Positions 44,607 through 54,361 of a stretch of DNA of 64,000 bases are shown piece after piece. The stretch spans positions 9,092 to 73,091 of the forward strand of contig DAIUFE010000005.1 in assembly GCA_036844765.1 (NCBI GenBank), read 5' to 3'. The stretch is from Thermocaproicibacter sp036844765. GTDB taxonomy: Bacteria; Bacillota; Clostridia; Oscillospirales; Acutalibacteraceae. Every line of letters starts with the position of its first letter. Within the stretch, counting starts at the first letter, position 1. Under the pieces are notes generated by a model that had not been told where the DNA came from, ran no database searches, and was given only the letters and a program-made list of their open reading frames with translations. A program made the position numbers and the translations under genes.

Positions 44607-46256
44607 CTATTCCACGGCGGTATATTTCAGCTCCAGGATGCCGCTGTCGGGTTCCACCAGGTTTTTGACGCCCGGCTTCACCAGGTAGGCGGAGCCCATG
44701 TAGTAGAGCGGGGCGACGACCGCGTTGTCCGCGATCAGGCTCTTTTCCGCCCGGACGAGCAGGTCCGCGCGCTTGGCGGTGTCCCTTTCGGCATGCGCCT
44801 CCCCGATCAGCTTGGCGTAGCCGTCCGCGGCCTCGGTGTCTTTGAAATTGCCGCGGAATCCGTTTGAATTTTCGGTCCAGATCTGCAGGAAGGTCATCGG
44901 GTCGTCATAGTCGGCGCCCCAGGCGTTCAGGCCCATCTGGTACTTGCTTGTTTTCATCAGCTCGCGCCGGGCCTCTTTGGTCTTGGAATCGAGCTTCACG
45001 TCGATGCCGAGCACGGATTTGAACTGGCTCTGGAGGTAGGTGCCGACATCCTTGTTCTCGGAGTCGTCATCCAGCACGAGGGTGAGCTGCGGCACTGTCC
45101 CGCCGAGCTCTTCCACGCCCTTCTGCCAGTATTCCTTGGCTTTCGCGGCATCGAAGGCCATCAGCCGGCCCTGCAGGGAGCCGAACGTCTTCCCCTCGAT
45201 CCCGCTGCTCATCGCCTTCGGCACGACGCCGTTCGCAGCCTCGGAACCGTTGTTCAGGATGGTGGACACCAGGGTGTCGTTGTCGACCGCCAGGCTCAGC
45301 GCCCTGCGGATGTTCAGGTTCTTCGTGCCTTCCGCCGTCGTGTTGAACTGGATGAAATTGGTGCGGAAGATCGTATGCGTGATAAACTCCTCGCTGTCCT
45401 TATAGGCGGGGACGTCCGTCGCGGAAAGCTTCACGCGGCTGAGCTGGCCCGCTTTGTAAAGGTTCATGGCGGTGCTCTGCTCCTTGATGATCTTCACGCT
45501 GACGGTATCGACCTTCACGCTGTCCCGATCCCAGTAATTCGGGTTTTTGACCAGCGTCACTCCGGAAGCGGCATCGTACTGGGAAATCATGTAAGGTCCG
45601 GAATAAACCAGATTGTCTTTCCCGAGGGCGTAGCCGGAGCCCTGCTTCTTATAAAAGTCCATGTCCAGCGCATAGTACGGCACGAAGGTCGTCAGGGAAA
45701 GGAAATAGGGCGTGGGGGCCTTCAGCTTCACCACAAGGGTCTTATCGTCCGGCGTCTCGATCCCGACCTGATCCGCCGCCGCTTTCTTCTCCGAATATTC
45801 CTGGCCGTTGACGATATAGTCGGTGAGAATAAACGCATAGTTGTTCTTGGCGTCGGCGCTCATCTGCTGCAGCCAGGTCTCCTGGAACGTCTTCGAGGTG
45901 ATCGGGTCGCCGTTGCTGAATTTCAGCCCGTCGCGCAGGGTGAAGGTGTAGGTCAGCTTGTCGTCGGAAATCTTGCAGTCCTTCGCCAGCGCCGGCTGCG
46001 GCTCGTTGTTCATGTCCAGGCGGTAAAGGCCCTCCGAAATATTGTTCAGAATATTGAACGCAATATTGTCGGATGCGGCAAACTGATTCAGCGTGGGAAT
46101 CTCGTTTTCCAGATACAGGCTGACGGACGTCGCTTTCGCGGCTCCCGAACTCGCCTGGCCGGCGCCGCCGCCCGACGGGCCGGTGAAAGAGTTGCAGCCG
46201 GTCAGTGCCGAGAAAAGAAGGGCAAGGGTAAGGATCGCCGCAGTTCGCTTTTTCAT
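44607..46256 (-). CDS. Oligopeptide ABC transporter substrate-binding lipoprotein (OppA type)
   Basis: 549 residues. Lipoprotein signal with lipobox ALTGC, SG-rich linker, then a type 5 solute-binding domain (LTYTFTLRDGLKFSNGDPITSKTF; IRRALSLAVDNDTL). GAGGTGG precedes the ATG. First gene of the second peptide importer (A-B-C-D-F). Confidence 0.9.
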   Translation of the reverse strand: MKKRTAAILTLALLFSALTGCNSFTGPSGGGAGQASSGAAKATSVSLYLENEIPTLNQFAASDNIAFNILNNISEGLYRLDMNNEPQPALAKDCKISDDKLTYTFTLRDGLKFSNGDPITSKTFQETWLQQMSADAKNNYAFILTDYIVNGQEYSEKKAAADQVGIETPDDKTLVVKLKAPTPYFLSLTTFVPYYALDMDFYKKQGSGYALGKDNLVYSGPYMISQYDAASGVTLVKNPNYWDRDSVKVDTVSVKIIKEQSTAMNLYKAGQLSRVKLSATDVPAYKDSEEFITHTIFRTNFIQFNTTAEGTKNLNIRRALSLAVDNDTLVSTILNNGSEAANGVVPKAMSSGIEGKTFGSLQGRLMAFDAAKAKEYWQKGVEELGGTVPQLTLVLDDDSENKDVGTYLQSQFKSVLGIDVKLDSKTKEARRELMKTSKYQMGLNAWGADYDDPMTFLQIWTENSNGFRGNFKDTEAADGYAKLIGEAHAERDTAKRADLLVRAEKSLIADNAVVAPLYYMGSAYLVKPGVKNLVEPDSGILELKYTAVE

Positions 46257-46380
46257 AATTTACCACCTCATACAAGCAAATGCCGAGCGGAGGATCGTTC
46301 GCTCCGGTTTCCGCCGCAAAACGGCCGGCACGGGCCGGGCAGCGTCCCGGGAAAAGCGGCTTTCGATAATAATGAATAAT

Positions 46381-46408
46381 AATTTAGCAAATGCTGCAAA
46401 ATTGTGAA
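46381..46408 (-). promoter_or_regulatory. Possible promoter of the second peptide importer
   Basis: TTCACA and TAAATT separated by 16 bases on the minus strand, in an AT-rich stretch. The interval 46257-47075 (about 0.8 kb) otherwise contains AT-rich sequence, a possible gene remnant and a terminator, with no convincing gene. Confidence 0.45.
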
Positions 46409-46799
46409 AATCCAATTTGACGCCTTTGCCAAACCGCCGCCGCTCTTATTACGTTAGATTTTATCATCGGAGCCTAAAAAAGTCAATGATAACTTTACTA
46501 TTTCTCATTATTTATCAATTTTTGAGCAAATTGGCTATACTATTTGAAAATAAATCAGTAAATTATCATAGGCTTTCTTCCAAAATTAGTTCTTCCAGCA
46601 TATTATTTTTATCATGAAAGGAAGCATATAAAAAATTCATTGCAAAAATTCGGGGCTTTGATTTTTAATCGGAACCTTTTTCTTGCGGCATATTCCCGGG
46701 CGAAGAGGATCGGGAATGGAACATATTGTCCAAACATATAATTTTAATCTTAATAATACTATGTACTATATCATATCCTTACCGTTGCCATCGATCGGA

Positions 46800-46990
46800 A
46801 CCGGCGGTGGGGAGAAGGTCGCCGGCATTCCTACCGGGAAACCGATACCGGGCGCAAGGCCGGATATCAAATCCGTGCGGAGAAGGGATAAAAATAGGGT
46901 CCCGCCCGATCTGAAGGAAAACGAATACGCTATTTCTTATTGCAAATACGCGCCCCGCTGCCCTTACGCAACGGACCGGTGCAAAAAAAA
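46800..46990 (+). pseudogene. Possible fragment of an Opp/Dpp ATPase C-terminus
   Basis: The translated CKYAPRCPYATDRC at 46941-46982 matches the C-terminal Cys motif of Opp/Dpp ATPases (C-x5-C-x6-C). No ATPase domain precedes it, and the frame runs into the terminator of the GH3 gene. Probably a decayed remnant; could be chance. Confidence 0.35.
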
Positions 46991-47021
46991 GGACGCCCGG
47001 AATTACAGGGAATTCCGGGCG
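46983..47021 (-). terminator. Terminator of the glycosidase operon
   Basis: On the minus strand a perfect 11-bp stem (CGCCCGGAATT/AATTCCGGGCG) followed closely by a run of eight T, just after the GH3 gene. Confidence 0.85.
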
Positions 47022-47075
47022 AACGGCAGGTCGCTTGTTATGATCCGCTGACGGATCGGGGAAAATCCGGAGAAG

Positions 47076-49319
47076 CTACGCGCTCACGCTGAAGGTCCCC
47101 TCCCAAAGCGCGCGGCCGGATTCCCGCAGCTCCAGCCGGAACTCACCCGGCTCGACGCGGAACCGCATGTCCGCGCCCCAAATAGCGAAGTCCTCCCGGC
47201 GCAGACGAAATTCCACGGCCGCTTTTTCGCCGGCCCGGAGAAAGATTCTGCGAAAGGCTTTCAACGCCCGCACCCGCGGCACGACGCTGGCGTGCAGGTC
47301 GCGCACGAACAGCATCGGCACGGCGAAACCGCCGCGCCCGCCCGCGTTTTGAACCCGGAACGACAGCCGGAAGCCCTCGGCGTCCAGCTTTTCCATGGGA
47401 ACGGAAGATTCCGAGGGCTGAAACCCTGAAAAAGAAAAATCCGTGGTGGAAAGGCCGAACCCGAACGGGAAAAGCGGCGCGTGCGCTTCATCGCAGTAGC
47501 TCATGGCGTCGTAGGAGGCCTTGTAGTTGTAATATACCGGAAGCTGGCCCGCGCTGCGCGGGATCGAGACCGGAAGGCGGCCGGAGGGGCAGACGTCCCC
47601 GAACAGGATCTCCGCCAGCGCGCGGCCGCCCATCGGGCCGGGATAGAACGCATACAGCAGGGCGTCCGTCTTCTCCGCGATCTCCGGGATCGCATAGGGC
47701 CGCCCGGCGACCACGATCGTCGCCACCGGCTTGCCGAGGGCGAAAACGGCCCGGGCGAGCCGCGTCTGCTCCGCGCTCAGCGCGAGCGCGGAGCTGTCGA
47801 CGCCCTCGCCGCAGTCCATCGGCAGGCGCTCCGCATGGGCCGCCGCGCCGTTCGCGGCGAACTCGGCGCCTTCGAACCGGCTGCTGGAGCCGCCCAGAAC
47901 CAGAACGACCGCGTCGCCGCGGGCCGCGGCCGCCACGGCTTCCTTCCCGCAGCCGGGGGCCGTTTCGACGCGGACGCCCGGCCCGGCGGCTTTCCGGATC
48001 CCCTCGAGGACGGTCACGCCGCTCCCCGGGCGGATCGGCGGGGTATAGTCCCCGCACTGGCGGTACAGGTCGTCCGCGTTCGGGCCGATCACGGCGACGG
48101 AGCGGAGGCTTCCCCGGTCGAGCGGGAGCAGGGCTCCCCTGTTTTTGAGCAGGACGGGCGACTCGCGCGCAAGGCCGAGGGATTCGCCGTGCTTTTCGTA
48201 GGAGAAGCGGTCGAGGTCCAGCGGCTCCTCCAGATACGGCTTCTCGAACAGGCCGCGCGCGAATTTGAGCTTCAGCACGCGCAGGACCGAGGCGTCCAGC
48301 TCCTCCATGGTGATCTTCCCGTCCCCGAGGGCTTGGTCCAGCAGGGAAAAGCCCCTGTCCCACAGGCCGACATCGACGCCGGACCGCAGCGCGAGCGCGC
48401 CGGAATCCTCCGGGTCGCCGGTCAGCAGGTCCAGCCGGTCGACCGCGCCGCCGTCCGCCATCACGATGCCGTCGAAGCGGAATTCTCCGCGGAGGATATC
48501 CCGCAGCAGATGCGGGTTGGCGTGGCAGGGCAGGCCGTCGATCTCGTTGTAGGCGGCCATCACCCCGCCGGCGCCCGCCCGGCAGACCGCCGCGGCCGCG
48601 GGCAGATGGATTTCGCGCAGCTCCCGCTCCCCGATGCGCGCGGCGCTGGCGTTGACGCCGCCGGTCCCCTCGCCCTGCGCGCAGAAATGCTTGGCCACCG
48701 CGGTCACGCCCTGGCTCCGGATGCCCCCGACGGCCGCCTCCGCCATGCGGGAGCAGAGGACCGGGTCCTCGCCGAAGCACTCCTCGCTGCGGCCCCAGCG
48801 GGGGTCGCGCAGCACGTCGAGCACCGAGACGAGGGCGAGGTCCACCCCCATCGCCTTCAGCTGCGCGCCGCAGACGGAAAACGCGGCCCGCACCCGCTCC
48901 GGGTCAAACGTGGCGCCCATGGCGAGCGCGACCGGCAGCAGGTAGCCGTCCAGCGCCTGATGGCCGTGAGGGCACTCGCTGCTCATCAGCGCGGGGATGC
49001 CGAAGCGGGAATGGGAGACCACCCAGCTCTGCACGGCGTTGTAGGCCGGCGCCACCCGGCCGCGGTCGATGCCGTCCTCATAGCCGCGCTTCGACCAGGG
49101 GTCGGCCCGGTAAAGGCCGTACAGCACGCCGAGGCCGCCCCAATACCGCACTTCTTTTTGAAATTCTTCCGTGAGGGCGACGCCGCCGCCTTCCCGCCGG
49201 TAACAGGAAAAGCCGAACAGCCTCTGGTTCAGCTGCCCGGCTTTTTCCCGCACGGTCAGACGGGGAAGCAGGTCGCGGGCGCGCTCTTCCGCCGAAAGTT
49301 CCGTGTCACGATAGCTCAT
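47076..49319 (-). CDS. Glycoside hydrolase family 3 (beta-glucosidase/beta-xylosidase type)
   Basis: 747 residues, no signal peptide. GH3 N-terminal barrel with DPRWGR, AKHF and nucleophile D289 in IVMADGGAVDRL; then the C-terminal alpha/beta domain and a fibronectin III-like tail (about 630-747). Substrate is a beta-linked sugar from imported oligosaccharide. Start overlaps the GH38 gene by 4 bases. Last gene of the operon. Confidence 0.88.
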   Translation of the reverse strand: MSYRDTELSAEERARDLLPRLTVREKAGQLNQRLFGFSCYRREGGGVALTEEFQKEVRYWGGLGVLYGLYRADPWSKRGYEDGIDRGRVAPAYNAVQSWVVSHSRFGIPALMSSECPHGHQALDGYLLPVALAMGATFDPERVRAAFSVCGAQLKAMGVDLALVSVLDVLRDPRWGRSEECFGEDPVLCSRMAEAAVGGIRSQGVTAVAKHFCAQGEGTGGVNASAARIGERELREIHLPAAAAVCRAGAGGVMAAYNEIDGLPCHANPHLLRDILRGEFRFDGIVMADGGAVDRLDLLTGDPEDSGALALRSGVDVGLWDRGFSLLDQALGDGKITMEELDASVLRVLKLKFARGLFEKPYLEEPLDLDRFSYEKHGESLGLARESPVLLKNRGALLPLDRGSLRSVAVIGPNADDLYRQCGDYTPPIRPGSGVTVLEGIRKAAGPGVRVETAPGCGKEAVAAAARGDAVVLVLGGSSSRFEGAEFAANGAAAHAERLPMDCGEGVDSSALALSAEQTRLARAVFALGKPVATIVVAGRPYAIPEIAEKTDALLYAFYPGPMGGRALAEILFGDVCPSGRLPVSIPRSAGQLPVYYNYKASYDAMSYCDEAHAPLFPFGFGLSTTDFSFSGFQPSESSVPMEKLDAEGFRLSFRVQNAGGRGGFAVPMLFVRDLHASVVPRVRALKAFRRIFLRAGEKAAVEFRLRREDFAIWGADMRFRVEPGEFRLELRESGRALWEGTFSVSA

Positions 49320-52300
49320 TTTTCAAAGACCACCCGGAACGTCTTGATCTCGTAGGGTTTGTACTCGAACGAGAACTCCCGCTCGCCGTGGGCAAGCTCG
49401 GCGAGGTCGTTCTCCATCAGGTCGCACTCCGCGACCCGCGCGATCCGGCCGGCGAAGCTCGCGGCGGTCTTGCCCCGCCTGTTCTGGTATTCGTACAGGC
49501 GCAGGATCACGCCGTCGCCGTCCTCGGCCTGCTTGACGGTGTCGGCCATCAGGTTCTCCGCGCCGACGCGGAACATCGAATATTCCAGCCCCTCCGCCGC
49601 GTCCGGCACCGCATAGACGGGCTGGTTCAGGCAGGCGGCCTCGCGGGCCGTGCCCGCCTCGGCCCAGGTGCCCGCATGCGGGTAGAGCGAATAGGTAAAG
49701 AAGTGGCGCTCCTGGTCGGCGGTCTTGTTCGGCTCGACGCCGCTCTTGATCAGCGTGAGGGCCATGTCGCCGTCGTGGACGGAGTGGCCGTACTTGCAGT
49801 CGTTGAGCAGGCTGACGCCGTAGCCGCCCTCCGAGACGTCGACCCACCGGTGGCCGCAGCTCTCGAAGCGGGCGACGTCCCAGCTCGTATTTTGATGCGT
49901 CTTGCGCTTGACGTTGCCGAACTGGATCTCGAAGGTCGCCTCGTCGGAATGGACCTCGACCGGGAAATGCACCTTGAGCAGATGCTGGTGCTCGTGCCAG
50001 TCCACCGTGGTCTTGAAGTCGATCCTGCGGTCGTCGGCGTAGAAATACACGATCTGCCGGATGGCGGACTTCGAGAAGCTCCGCTCAAGCAGCAGGGCGG
50101 CGCGCACCGGGCCTTTTTCGATCCACTCCATCTTCGTGAGGGCGTCGGCATCCCAGAATTTTTCTTTGTAATAGATGTCGATGTCCCAGTCGTCGAAGTT
50201 CATGGGCTTGTCTTCGTAGACACGCATCAGGTTCCCGCGGCGGCCCTTCTGCAGGACCTCGCGGCCGTTCTGCTTGTCGTAGACGGAGGTGAACAGGCCG
50301 CTCCCGTCCAGCGCGATCCGGTAGAACGGCGTCTCGATCCCCTGCTCGGAAATGCGGAACGGGTTCCCGGCCTCTGCCGGCCCGGGATCGGCGGCGAAGC
50401 TGCAGTACCCCTTCGGCGGCAGATCGGCGACATAGGCGACGGCGCCGTCCGCCGTCTGCTGCACCGGGTATTTTCTGCCATTGCGGACGAGGGCGCCGGC
50501 CTTCAGTTCCCCGAGCCGCAGCAGACCGCCGCGGCCGAAGCCGAGCGTGTTGAACGCCGCGACCGCTTTGCCGGAACCCGCCAGCGCGCGCAGGCGCTTT
50601 TCGATCAGCCCCGCGCCCGCGGCGGCGATCTTCGCATATTCCCTCTTGGTAACTTCGTAGACCTCGTGGATCGACGAGCCGGGCAGGATGTCGTGGAACT
50701 GGTTGAGCAGGACGTTCTGCCACATCGCGTCCAGCTCTTTGCGCGGATACGGCAGGCTGCGCCCCGCGAGGACCGAGAGCAGCTCGAGGTCCATCAGCAT
50801 CAGCTCGCTCTTGCGGTTGGCGCGCTTGTTCCGCGCGATCGAGGTATAGGTGCCGCGGTGGTACTCGAAGTAGAACTCGCCCTCCCAGGTGTGGAGCTGC
50901 GGATTGTCCTTCACGCGGCGCTCCAACTCCTCGAAATAGGTGCCGGCGAATTCCTGGCGGACCTTCGGCACGCCGGGCAGGCCTTTTTCCATGCGCTTCG
51001 AGGTCTCCAGCATCTCGCGCGTCGGTCCGCCGCCGCCGTCCCCGTAGCCGTAGGCGACCAGCACGTCGTTGTTGATGTCCTTGTTCAGGTACCGCTCCCA
51101 CGCGCCCATGATCGCGTCCGGGTGCAGCATGCCGTTATAGGTCGTGAAGTACCGGTCCGCGCTCTGCCCCACGCCCAGCGTCGTGATGAAATGCGTGAGG
51201 ATCTCGCTGCCGTCGATGCCGCGCCAGAGGAAGGTGTCGTTCGGCATCTCGTCGAACTGGTTCCACGAAAGCTTGGTCGTCATGAAATAGCGGATGCCGC
51301 TTTTCTTCATGATCTGGGGCAGCGCGCCGTTGAAGCCGAACGCGTCCGGCAGCCAGAGAACCTTGCTCTCCACGCCGAACTCCTCGCGGAAAAAGCGTTT
51401 GCCGAACAGGATCTGCCGCACCAGCGACTCGCCGGAGGTGAGGTTGCAGTCGGCCTCCAGCCACATGGCGCCCTCCGGCTCCCAGCGGCGCTCCCGCACG
51501 CGCTTCTTCAGCTCGGCGTACACGTCGGGGTAGCGTTCCTTGAGGAACTCGTAGAGCTGCGGCTGGCTGGACATGAATTTATAGTTCGGGTACTCGTCCA
51601 TCAGCTTCAGCACCGTCGTGAAGCTGCGCGCGGCCTTTTCCCGCGTCTGGGCCACGGTCCACCACCACGCGACGTCGATGTGCGTGTGGCCGATGCAGGT
51701 GGCGATCACGTCGCCGCGCCCGGCCCCGCCGCTGTACAGCGCCTTCTGCAGATAGTCGTCCGCGGCGCGCACGGAGCGGTAGAAATCCCCGGAGTATTCG
51801 TCCCGCAGGTCCAGCAGGTTGACCGCGCGGTTCAGGACGGCCGCCGTGTCGATGCGGGTCTTGCTGCCCTTCTCCATGCGGGCGAACGACCACAGCGGCA
51901 CCTGCATGTCGTAATAGAGGTTCCGGATCTCGGGGTCCACCTCCGCCATCTCGGCGATCAGCCGGAACTCCGCGTGCAGGGTGCCCGTGTAGGCCTGCAG
52001 ATCCAGGCGGTAGCGGTCCCCCGCGCGGGCGGGAGAGGCGAGGGACACCTCGCGGTGGTTCATGTCGAGCCCCTGCGCGGCCTTTCCGTTCACGAACAGC
52101 AGGAACTGCGGGTTCCTGCCGTCGTCGGCTTCCTCGATCTGGGTGCGGAACACCAGCCACAGGGGCTTTCCGTCAAAGCTTTCCGGCACCGTGAACTCCG
52201 TGCGGAACCAGTAATGCCGGTCCGGGCCGTACCAGTGGTCCCTCAGGCTGTCGAAATCCCGCCACGGCGTCTCGGAGTCGTCCGCCTCCTGCGGCCGCAG

Positions 52301-52408
52301 AAACAGGCCGTCCTTGACCTTCCATTGCGCGATCTCGCTCTTCTGCACCCTTTGCAGCTTTTTGAGCTGGTTGCAGATCACCTGCGCGCGCTCTTCCGCA
52401 AATAACAT
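49316..52408 (-). CDS. Alpha-mannosidase, glycoside hydrolase family 38
   Basis: 1030 residues, no signal peptide. GH38 metal site GHTHIDVAWWWT (H241, D245) and nucleophile D355 in LPDAFGFNGALPQI; C-terminal beta-sandwich domains follow. It removes terminal alpha-mannose residues. AGGAGG lies 7 bases before the ATG. With GH20, GH29 and GH130 genes it indicates N-glycan-type substrates. Confidence 0.93.
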   Translation of the reverse strand: MLFAEERAQVICNQLKKLQRVQKSEIAQWKVKDGLFLRPQEADDSETPWRDFDSLRDHWYGPDRHYWFRTEFTVPESFDGKPLWLVFRTQIEEADDGRNPQFLLFVNGKAAQGLDMNHREVSLASPARAGDRYRLDLQAYTGTLHAEFRLIAEMAEVDPEIRNLYYDMQVPLWSFARMEKGSKTRIDTAAVLNRAVNLLDLRDEYSGDFYRSVRAADDYLQKALYSGGAGRGDVIATCIGHTHIDVAWWWTVAQTREKAARSFTTVLKLMDEYPNYKFMSSQPQLYEFLKERYPDVYAELKKRVRERRWEPEGAMWLEADCNLTSGESLVRQILFGKRFFREEFGVESKVLWLPDAFGFNGALPQIMKKSGIRYFMTTKLSWNQFDEMPNDTFLWRGIDGSEILTHFITTLGVGQSADRYFTTYNGMLHPDAIMGAWERYLNKDINNDVLVAYGYGDGGGGPTREMLETSKRMEKGLPGVPKVRQEFAGTYFEELERRVKDNPQLHTWEGEFYFEYHRGTYTSIARNKRANRKSELMLMDLELLSVLAGRSLPYPRKELDAMWQNVLLNQFHDILPGSSIHEVYEVTKREYAKIAAAGAGLIEKRLRALAGSGKAVAAFNTLGFGRGGLLRLGELKAGALVRNGRKYPVQQTADGAVAYVADLPPKGYCSFAADPGPAEAGNPFRISEQGIETPFYRIALDGSGLFTSVYDKQNGREVLQKGRRGNLMRVYEDKPMNFDDWDIDIYYKEKFWDADALTKMEWIEKGPVRAALLLERSFSKSAIRQIVYFYADDRRIDFKTTVDWHEHQHLLKVHFPVEVHSDEATFEIQFGNVKRKTHQNTSWDVARFESCGHRWVDVSEGGYGVSLLNDCKYGHSVHDGDMALTLIKSGVEPNKTADQERHFFTYSLYPHAGTWAEAGTAREAACLNQPVYAVPDAAEGLEYSMFRVGAENLMADTVKQAEDGDGVILRLYEYQNRRGKTAASFAGRIARVAECDLMENDLAELAHGEREFSFEYKPYEIKTFRVVFEK

Positions 52409-52468
52409 CGCATTTCCTCCTGAAAATATTCTCGCCGGCGGACGGGAATCCGCCGGAGAGCTTTTAGT

Positions 52469-54325
52469 TTACTCCGCCGGCCCGCATCCGCGCAGAAAGC
52501 CGCACAGATCCCGGATCGTATCCCGGATGCGGTACAGTTCGCTTTCCCTGTTGCGGCGGCGCCACAGGGCCTCGTACTGCCGGAACCAAAGCTCGAAGGC
52601 CTCGGCCAGCCCGCCGCACCCGGCGGCGAGCGGCGTCTGCTCCGCGCCGTACGCGTATTTTTTCAGCGCCAGGCAGGCGGCGTTCATCAGCGCCACGCCG
52701 CGCGCCGAGCCGACGTATTCCTCCAGATCGGCCCGGCGCGGCTCCGGGCACGGGAACGCGGCGAGCCGCCGCTCGATCTCCAGCGCGCGGCGGTATCCGT
52801 GCAGGGCCGCTTCGTCATCCATCGCGAGGAGGCGCCTGCCGTCGCGCTCCGCTTCCCGGACCCCGAGCAGCCGCGCCTCCCGCCAGCACACGACGTCCGA
52901 CCAGGTGCCGGCCTGCAGGCGCGAAAGCCCCGTCAGGGCGTCCATCAGCCCGGCGGAACCGGCCCCGAATTCCAGGCGCTCGTACGCTTCGGAGAGCTCC
53001 CGCCAGCCGCGGGCATCGGCCGGATTCCACGAAAGCGCCGCGCCCACGGCCATGCCGGGCATCGAGTTCGCGAACAGGTTGACGTGCCCGAAATCGCCCC
53101 AGTCGGTGTTGAGCACGCCTTTGGCCCCGTATTTCCGGCCGAAGCGCACCATGCGGGAAATGTTCGCGTAGGAATTCTCGAACAGGTTCATCATCGTGTT
53201 CCAGCCGCAGACGCCCGGGCAGACCAGGAACTCGACGCCCGAACCCGCGAGGGTCCGGATTTCCGCCTCCGGGACGTCTTTCCCGTAATTCCAGTACAGG
53301 CACTGGACCCCCTCGGGGATCTCGCGGAGATACTCCGGCGTCTGCAAAATGATGTCGCTCCAGAACAGGACCTTTTTCCCCTTGCCCCGCACATAGGCGA
53401 TGATCTTCTTCAGGAAGTCCACATAGACCCTGCCCCTGCCCTCCCGCTTCACCAGCGCGGCGCTCTTGCCCGCCCCGATGTCGAAGGTCTCGTCGCAGCA
53501 GATGTTGAAGCGGCCGGACGAGAACAGCGGCAGAACCTGGTCGAGCATCTTCCGGACCATGCCGAGACTGCCTTCGTCCGCCGCGTCCAGCGTGTGGTGC
53601 GCCATGCGCTCGTACCACGAGAACGGCCGGGAGCCGTCGATCTCCAGCTCGCAGTGCTTGCGCCAGGACCGCGTGGCGAGGATCTCGTAGAGATGGCCGA
53701 AGGTCGCGAAGGCCGGCACCAGTTCGATACGGCGCTCCGCGCAGTACGCGTCGAGCTCGAGGATCTCCTCGGCCGTCAGCGGGTCCTTGCCGGTCCACGC
53801 CTCGCTGAACCCCTCGAACGCGAAGGTGTGCTCCACGTAAAGCTGAAGCTGGTTGAGCTTATAGAATGCCAGCCGGTCGGCCAGCTCCTTCAGCGTCGCG
53901 AGGGTCGGGACCTTGCCGCGCGTCACGTCGTGGAAAAAGCCGCGCACCGGGAACGCCGGGGCGTCCCGCACGGTCATCCCCGGCCAGACGGCGCCGCACT
54001 GCCGCACGATCTGCCGCAGCGTCTGGACGCCGTAGAACAGTCCGGCCCCGCCGCCTTCCAGCTCCGCGCCGCGCGCGCCGATCCTCAGGCGGTAGCCCCC
54101 GCCCTCCTCCGTTCTTCGGAGAAACACGCCGCCCTCCGGCGGGACGTCGGATTTCCCGATCGGGCACTCGGCGCAGAAGGCCCGGCGGACTTCCTCCCGC
54201 AGCAGCTTCGCCGCCCGGAATTCCGGAAATCCGCAGCGCGGGTCCAGCACAATCCTGAAACCGGGACCCAATGAAAATTTTTCGCCGCTCTCGGTCCGTT
54301 CCGACGGCTGCGGCATCAGCATCAT
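52469..54325 (-). CDS. Beta-N-acetylhexosaminidase, glycoside hydrolase family 20
   Basis: 618 residues. N-terminal GH20b domain followed by the catalytic barrel, with the D-E catalytic pair D278-E279 in NICCDETFDIG, and substrate-assisted motifs YKLNQLQLYVEHTFAF. No signal peptide. Removes terminal GlcNAc or GalNAc. GGGAGG lies 9 bases before the ATG. About 60 bases upstream of the GH38 gene. Confidence 0.9.
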   Translation of the reverse strand: MMLMPQPSERTESGEKFSLGPGFRIVLDPRCGFPEFRAAKLLREEVRRAFCAECPIGKSDVPPEGGVFLRRTEEGGGYRLRIGARGAELEGGGAGLFYGVQTLRQIVRQCGAVWPGMTVRDAPAFPVRGFFHDVTRGKVPTLATLKELADRLAFYKLNQLQLYVEHTFAFEGFSEAWTGKDPLTAEEILELDAYCAERRIELVPAFATFGHLYEILATRSWRKHCELEIDGSRPFSWYERMAHHTLDAADEGSLGMVRKMLDQVLPLFSSGRFNICCDETFDIGAGKSAALVKREGRGRVYVDFLKKIIAYVRGKGKKVLFWSDIILQTPEYLREIPEGVQCLYWNYGKDVPEAEIRTLAGSGVEFLVCPGVCGWNTMMNLFENSYANISRMVRFGRKYGAKGVLNTDWGDFGHVNLFANSMPGMAVGAALSWNPADARGWRELSEAYERLEFGAGSAGLMDALTGLSRLQAGTWSDVVCWREARLLGVREAERDGRRLLAMDDEAALHGYRRALEIERRLAAFPCPEPRRADLEEYVGSARGVALMNAACLALKKYAYGAEQTPLAAGCGGLAEAFELWFRQYEALWRRRNRESELYRIRDTIRDLCGFLRGCGPAE

Positions 54326-54361
54326 TTCAAAAAGCCTCCCTTTGCAAATATATATTGCACT

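Noticed and set aside
46417..46617. Small 66-codon frame in the AT-rich stretch
   Set aside because: No ribosome site and no conserved feature; AT-rich intergenic sequence explains the composition.
49388..52405. A 1005-codon open frame on the plus strand opposite the GH38 gene
   Set aside because: Antisense to a well-supported alpha-mannosidase with intact catalytic residues; no ribosome site or recognisable motif.
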